Source: Streptomyces sp. DH-12
Lineage (GTDB): Bacteria; Actinomycetota; Actinomycetes; Streptomycetales; Streptomycetaceae
NCBI RefSeq assembly: GCF_002899455.1
Contig: NZ_PPFB01000001.1
Coordinates: 5,183,001 to 5,247,000 of the forward strand
Direction: 5' to 3'
DNA length: 64,000 nucleotides
Below are positions 59,987-64,000 of this stretch, piece by piece (positions within the stretch are counted from its first letter, which is position 1; each line of letters starts with the position of its first letter). The position numbers and the translations under genes are program-made. The notes beneath the pieces were generated by a model that made no database searches, was not told the DNA's origin, and worked only from the letters and a program-made list of their open reading frames with translations.

Positions 59987-61026
59987 GACGCCCGCGCATG
60001 AAGCCGGTCAAGGACCGTGACCCCGTCGCCGTCGGCATCGCCGGCCTGCTCGCCCTCACCCTGCTCGGCGGCCTCGCCTACGGCGCGGACCGGCTGCCGT
60101 TCACCGGCGGCACCGCCTACAGCGCCGACTTCTCCGAGGCGGCGGGCCTCGACGAGGGCGACGAGGTGCGCATCGCCGGCGTCAAGGTCGGCAAGGTCAC
60201 CGGTGTCGCACTGGACGGCGCCAAGGTGAAGGTCTCCTTCACGGTCGACGACGCCTGGATCGGCGACCGCACCACCGCCGCCATCGCCGTCAAGACCGTC
60301 CTCGGCGACAAGTACCTGGCCGTCGACCCCCTCGGCTCCCGCCCGCAGGACCCCGACAGCCGCATCCCGGCGTCCCGCACCACCTCCCCCTACGACGTCA
60401 CCCAGGCCTTCCAGGACCTCAGCGGCACCGTCGACGCCATCGACACCCGCCGGCTCGCGGAGAGCTTCGAGACCATCTCCGACACCTTCAAGGACTCGCC
60501 TCCGCACGTGAGCAAGGCCGCCACCGGCCTGTCCGACCTGTCCCGCTCCGTCTCCGAGCGCGACGCGGAACTCTCCAGGCTCCTCAAGGGCAGCGCCCGG
60601 TTCAGCAAGACGCTGGAGAACCAGAAGTCCAGCTTCGAGACCCTCATCGAGGACGGCGGCTCCCTGCTCGGCGAGCTCAAGAAGCGGCGGGCCGCCATCA
60701 GCGCCCTGCTCAAGGGCAGCCGTGACCTCGGAACCGAACTCGGCGGACTGGTCGAGGACAACGAGAGACAGCTCGGCCCCACCCTCAAGGCCCTCGGCCG
60801 GGTGACCGGCGTCCTGGAGAAGAACAACGACCAGCTCGGCAAGACGCTCGCCCTGGTCGGCCCCTACTACCGCCTGGTCGGCAACACCCTGGGCAACGGC
60901 CGCTGGTTCGACAGCTACCTGTGCGGCGTCGTGCCCCGCGACTACCTGCCGGAGACCTCCCTGCCCGAGACCGGATGCCTGCCGCCGAAACAGCCGGCGG
61001 CGGCCCGGGGGAGTGGTGAACGATGA
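59983..61026 (+). CDS. mceC: MCE-family protein C
   Basis: 347 residues. Helix about 14-34 (AVGIAGLLALTLLGGLAYGA), MCE domain AYSADFSEAAGLDEGDEVRI and GVKVGKVTGV, stalk, and C-terminal NGRWFDSYLCGVVP. ATGA overlap with mceB and mceD. Part of the same importer tube. Confidence 0.93.
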   Translation: MRRPRMKPVKDRDPVAVGIAGLLALTLLGGLAYGADRLPFTGGTAYSADFSEAAGLDEGDEVRIAGVKVGKVTGVALDGAKVKVSFTVDDAWIGDRTTAAIAVKTVLGDKYLAVDPLGSRPQDPDSRIPASRTTSPYDVTQAFQDLSGTVDAIDTRRLAESFETISDTFKDSPPHVSKAATGLSDLSRSVSERDAELSRLLKGSARFSKTLENQKSSFETLIEDGGSLLGELKKRRAAISALLKGSRDLGTELGGLVEDNERQLGPTLKALGRVTGVLEKNNDQLGKTLALVGPYYRLVGNTLGNGRWFDSYLCGVVPRDYLPETSLPETGCLPPKQPAAARGSGER

Positions 61027-62066
61027 GCCGACGCAGAAAGATCCTCACCGGCCTGCTCGCCCTGGTGGTGCTCGCCGCCGGCGGACTGGCCGCCGCCTCG
61101 GCCCTCGCTCCCGACGGTGTCCGCATCACCGCCTACTTCGACCGCGTCGTCGGCGTCCACGCCGGCTCCGACCTGCGCATCCTCGGCGTGCGGGTCGGCG
61201 AGGTGGAGTCGGTGCGGCCGCAGGGCACCACCGTCCGGGTGGACCTCCGCCTCGACGAGGGGGTGAAGGTCCCCGAGAACGCGCGGGCCGTCGTCGTCGC
61301 GCCCAGCGTCGTCGCCGACCGTTACGTGCAGCTCACCCCCGCCCACCGCACCGGCCCCACCCTCGCCGACGGCGCCGTGCTGCCCGCCGAGCGCAACCGC
61401 GTCCCCGTCGAGATCGACCAGATCTACGACTCGATCACCGAACTCGCCGACGCCCTCGGCCCGGACGGCGCCAACGCCGACGGCGCCCTGTCCGGCCTGC
61501 TGCGGACCGGCGCCGCCAACCTGGACGGCAACGGCGAGGCCATCGGTGACGGCGTCGAGGAGTTCGGCAAGGCGGCCAGGACCCTGGACGGGAGCAGCGG
61601 CGACCTGTTCCGGACGCTCCGCAGCCTCCAGACGTTCACCACCATGCTGAAGGACAAGGACGCCGACGTGCGCACCGCGCAGGAACGCCTCGACGAGGTC
61701 GTCGTCTTCTTCGCCGACAACAAGGACGACCTCACCGGCGCGCTCGAGGAACTCGGCAAGGCCCTCGGCCAGGTGAAGACCTTCATCGAGGACAACCGGG
61801 GCGAGCTGAAGGAGAACGTCGACCGGCTCGTCCCGATCACCCGCACCCTGGTCGAGCAACGGGCCTCGCTGGCCGAGGCGCTGGACGTGGCGCCGCTGGC
61901 CGCCGGCAACGTCGTGAACGCCTACAACCCCGACACCCGCACCCTCGACGGCCGGGCGAACCTCAACGAGATCAGCATGGGAGGCCCCCTGCTGCCACTG
62001 CCCGTCACCGGCGCCTCCGCCACGAGCGGCGACGGGCCCGCGACCGGGGGGAAGGGGAAGAGATGA
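61023..62066 (+). CDS. mceD: MCE-family protein D
   Basis: 347 residues. Helix about 7-27 (ILTGLLALVVLAAGGLAAAS), MCE domain ITAYFDRVVGVHAGSDLRIL and GVRVGEVESV, stalk (residues 130-290), and NVVNAYNPDTRTLDGR near the end, an MceD mark. Coupled by ATGA overlaps on both sides. Confidence 0.93.
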   Translation: MSRRRKILTGLLALVVLAAGGLAAASALAPDGVRITAYFDRVVGVHAGSDLRILGVRVGEVESVRPQGTTVRVDLRLDEGVKVPENARAVVVAPSVVADRYVQLTPAHRTGPTLADGAVLPAERNRVPVEIDQIYDSITELADALGPDGANADGALSGLLRTGAANLDGNGEAIGDGVEEFGKAARTLDGSSGDLFRTLRSLQTFTTMLKDKDADVRTAQERLDEVVVFFADNKDDLTGALEELGKALGQVKTFIEDNRGELKENVDRLVPITRTLVEQRASLAEALDVAPLAAGNVVNAYNPDTRTLDGRANLNEISMGGPLLPLPVTGASATSGDGPATGGKGKR

Positions 62067-63388
62067 AGCGCGGCACACACGGCAGCCGGGCCGCCTCGCG
62101 GCTCGGACGCGGCGCGTTCACCACCGGCCGGGTCGCCGGCCTCACCGTGGGCGGACTGATCGCCCTCGGCCTCGGCTTCACCCTCGCCGTCGGCGGCGTC
62201 GCCGTCGCGCCCCGCGGCCTCGACGGCATCGAGGACCTGCCGCTGCCCGGCGGCGCCGACCTCGGTGACCGCCCCTACACCGTCACCGCCGAACTCGGCG
62301 ACGTCCTGAGTCTCGTCCCGCACTCCGCGGTGCGGGTCAACGACGTCGCGGTCGGCCGGATCACCGGCATCGAGCTCGGCGACGACTGGTCCGCCCGCGT
62401 CTCCATGGAGATCAACGGCGACGTACGGCTGCCCGCCGACGCGACCGCGCGCCTGGAACAGTCCAGCCTGCTGGGCGAGAAGTACGTCCAGCTCGCTCCC
62501 CCGCCCGGCGGCGGGAGCGGCAGGCTGTCCGACGGGAGCGTCATCCCGCTGTCCCGCACCAGCCGCAACACCGAGGTGGAGGAGGTGTTCGGCGCGCTGT
62601 CCCTGCTGCTGAACGGCGGCGGCGTCAACCAGCTCAGGACCATCACGCGGGAACTCAACGCGGCGCTCGGCGGCCGGGAACCCGAGGTCCGCTCCATGCT
62701 CCGGCGGGTGAACACCCTGGTGACCGAACTCGACGACCACCGGGGGGACATCACCGACGCGCTCGACGCCGTCAACCGGCTCTCCTCCACCCTCGCCCAC
62801 CGCAAGGACGACGTCGGGACCGTCCTCACCGGCCTCTCGCCCGGCCTGAAGACGCTGGAGAGGCAGCGCGGCTCACTGCTGATCATGCTGCGCTCCCTCG
62901 ACACGCTCTCCGGCGTCGCCGTGTCCATCATCGACGCGAGCAAGGACGACATGATCGCCGACCTCAAGGCCATCGCGCCGACGCTGAAGGAGCTCGCCGA
63001 CGCCGGCGCGGACCTGCCCGACGCGCTCCAGGTGCTGGTGACCTACCCCTTCACCGACGAGGTGCTGAACGGGGTGAAGGGCGACTACCTCAACGCGTAT
63101 CTGAGCATGGTCGCCGTGCCCGGAGCCGAGGTGATCCCGCCGATCGACGCCCCGCTCCCCTCCACGGGCCCCACCGCCGCGGCCCGCGGCGGGGCGGGCG
63201 CCGCCGGTGAGGGACGCCCCTCCGGCAGGGGCGGCCCCGGGGCGGCGGACCCGGGGGACTCGTCCGCCCCCGCCCCCTCCCCGCCGCCGTCGCGGGGTTC
63301 CTCCCCGCTGCCCCTGCCCTCCGTGTCCGCGCCCACCGCCGGCGCGGACACCGCACCGGCGTCCCCGGAGGCGGGTGACGGCTCGTGA
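62063..63388 (+). CDS. mceE: MCE-family protein E, without lipobox cysteine
   Basis: 441 residues. N-terminal helix (VGGLIALGLGFTLAVGGVAV, about 30-49), then GIEDLPLPGGADLGDRPYTV, MCE domain (LVPHSAVRVNDVAVGRITGI), stalk with KKTLERQRGSLL-like segments, and a long Pro/Ser/Ala-rich disordered tail from about 355. Mycobacterial MceE proteins are lipoproteins; here no Cys is seen at the end of the signal helix (VAVAPRGLDG), so lipid anchoring seems lost. ATGA overlap with mceD, GTGA with mceF. Confidence 0.92.
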   Translation: MKRGTHGSRAASRLGRGAFTTGRVAGLTVGGLIALGLGFTLAVGGVAVAPRGLDGIEDLPLPGGADLGDRPYTVTAELGDVLSLVPHSAVRVNDVAVGRITGIELGDDWSARVSMEINGDVRLPADATARLEQSSLLGEKYVQLAPPPGGGSGRLSDGSVIPLSRTSRNTEVEEVFGALSLLLNGGGVNQLRTITRELNAALGGREPEVRSMLRRVNTLVTELDDHRGDITDALDAVNRLSSTLAHRKDDVGTVLTGLSPGLKTLERQRGSLLIMLRSLDTLSGVAVSIIDASKDDMIADLKAIAPTLKELADAGADLPDALQVLVTYPFTDEVLNGVKGDYLNAYLSMVAVPGAEVIPPIDAPLPSTGPTAAARGGAGAAGEGRPSGRGGPGAADPGDSSAPAPSPPPSRGSSPLPLPSVSAPTAGADTAPASPEAGDGS

Positions 63389-64000
63389 TCACCCTCGCCG
63401 TACGGCTGAAGAACCTCGCCTTCCTCCTCATCGCCGTCCTCGCCCTGTCCTACCTCGGCATCCGCTACGCCGACCTCGGCCGGTACGTCGGCGTCGCCGA
63501 CCACTACACCGTCGACGTGCAACTGCCGCGCACGGGCGGTCTGTTCACCCACGCGGACGTCACGTACCGAGGCGTCTCGGTGGGCCGCGTCGGTCCCATC
63601 CGCCTGACCGACGACGGGGTCGTCGCCGAACTGCGGATCAAGAAGTCCGCACCCCGCATCCCCGCCGACACCAAGGCCGTGGTCGCCGCGCTCTCGGCCG
63701 TGGGCGAGCAGTACATCGACCTGCGGCCGGAGAGCGACGGCTCCCCCTACCTGACGGACGGCACCCGCATCGACCAGGCCCAGACCCAGGTGCCCGCCCC
63801 CGTCACCGACGTCCTCGCCAGCGTCGACGACCTGGTGCGGTCGGTTCCGCAGGACGATCTGCGCACGGTCGTCGACGAGCTGGGCGAGGCCTTCGAAGGA
63901 CACGGCGACGACCTCCAGGTGCTGCTCGACAGCGGCAGCGACTTCGTCAAGGCCGCCGACCGCGCCCTGCCGTCCACCACCCTGCTCATCACCGACGGCG
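63385..64000 (+). CDS. mceF: MCE-family protein F (partial, cut by window end)
   Basis: 205 residues are present; the 3' end lies beyond the window. GTG start overlapping the mceE stop (GTGA). Helix LKNLAFLLIAVLALSYLGIR (about 8-27), MCE domain DVQLPRTGGLFTHADVTYRG and VSVGRVGPI, and the stalk begins. Last of the six Mce subunits; Mce-associated genes may follow outside. Confidence 0.92.
   Translation, partial: MITLAVRLKNLAFLLIAVLALSYLGIRYADLGRYVGVADHYTVDVQLPRTGGLFTHADVTYRGVSVGRVGPIRLTDDGVVAELRIKKSAPRIPADTKAVVAALSAVGEQYIDLRPESDGSPYLTDGTRIDQAQTQVPAPVTDVLASVDDLVRSVPQDDLRTVVDELGEAFEGHGDDLQVLLDSGSDFVKAADRALPSTTLLITDG

Noticed and set aside
1..64000. CRISPR arrays, insertion sequences and injection-system structural genes
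   Set aside because: No regularly spaced repeats with unique spacers, no transposase, and no sheath, tube or baseplate genes were found.

Overview
This is chromosomal DNA from a Streptomyces-type actinomycete. Third codon positions are almost all G or C, GTG and TTG starts are common, genes are coupled by 4-base ATGA or GTGA overlaps, and the families present are typical of the genus (hrdA-like sigma factor, a single mce operon, sugar importers without their own ATPase, class F sortase, DUF4157 proteins). From memory the order resembles the nasA-dnaG-hrdA to mce segment of S. coelicolor; a whole-genome comparison would settle that. There is no phage, transposon, CRISPR array or rRNA.

Layout. 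136-6608 and 9226-13286 form a nitrate/nitrite assimilation region: a secreted PhoX-like protein, nirD, nirB and a FAD oxidoreductase (one leftward operon behind a well-formed predicted GlnR operator), a TauE-type exporter, the nitrate reductase nasA (second, weaker GlnR-like site) and a sirohydrochlorin chelatase that could supply siroheme for NirB. A sortase and its surface-protein neighbour (7461-8767) sit inside it. 13336-21942 holds dgt, a ferredoxin reductase-like enzyme, a broken ADP-ribosyltransferase gene, an orphan Cys-rich protein, primase dnaG and an hrdA-like sigma factor. 21994-27575 carries a heterodimeric ABC exporter, an FGGY kinase and a YtxH-like protein. Two tRNA genes (Asn-GTT and a CAT-anticodon tRNA) lie at 27747-28071. 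28114-32091 has a small repeat protein, a STAS-ANTAR fusion, an MreB-like protein and a DUF4157 protein whose frame is broken by one base. 32088-37992 contains a carboxyltransferase/acyl-CoA synthetase operon, an ATP-grasp protein, and an IclR regulator coupled to an SMP-30 lactonase.

38005-41376 is a leftward block of three genes: ImmA/IrrE-type metalloprotease, seven-helix MAB_1171c-type membrane protein and FAD monooxygenase. This combination has no role I can name and is the best candidate for an undescribed system. 41673-46373 is a sugar importer plus GH51 arabinofuranosidase operon with a well-formed promoter, TTCGAA operator-like boxes shared with the IclR gene, and five 17-bp tandem repeats in its leader. 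It converges on a GH35-family protein in which both catalytic glutamates appear to be lost.

49576-64000 is the mce region: a PucR regulator, three secreted proteins of unknown function, a 720-base intergenic region rich in inverted and direct repeats, then mkl-yrbEA-yrbEB-mceABCDE and the start of mceF, cut by the window end. The mce products should form an envelope-spanning lipid or sterol importer, and the secreted proteins may be its partners.

Two genes resembling effectors of extracellular contractile injection systems (16038-16801 and 30608-32091) are both disrupted, and no injection-system structural genes are in this window.
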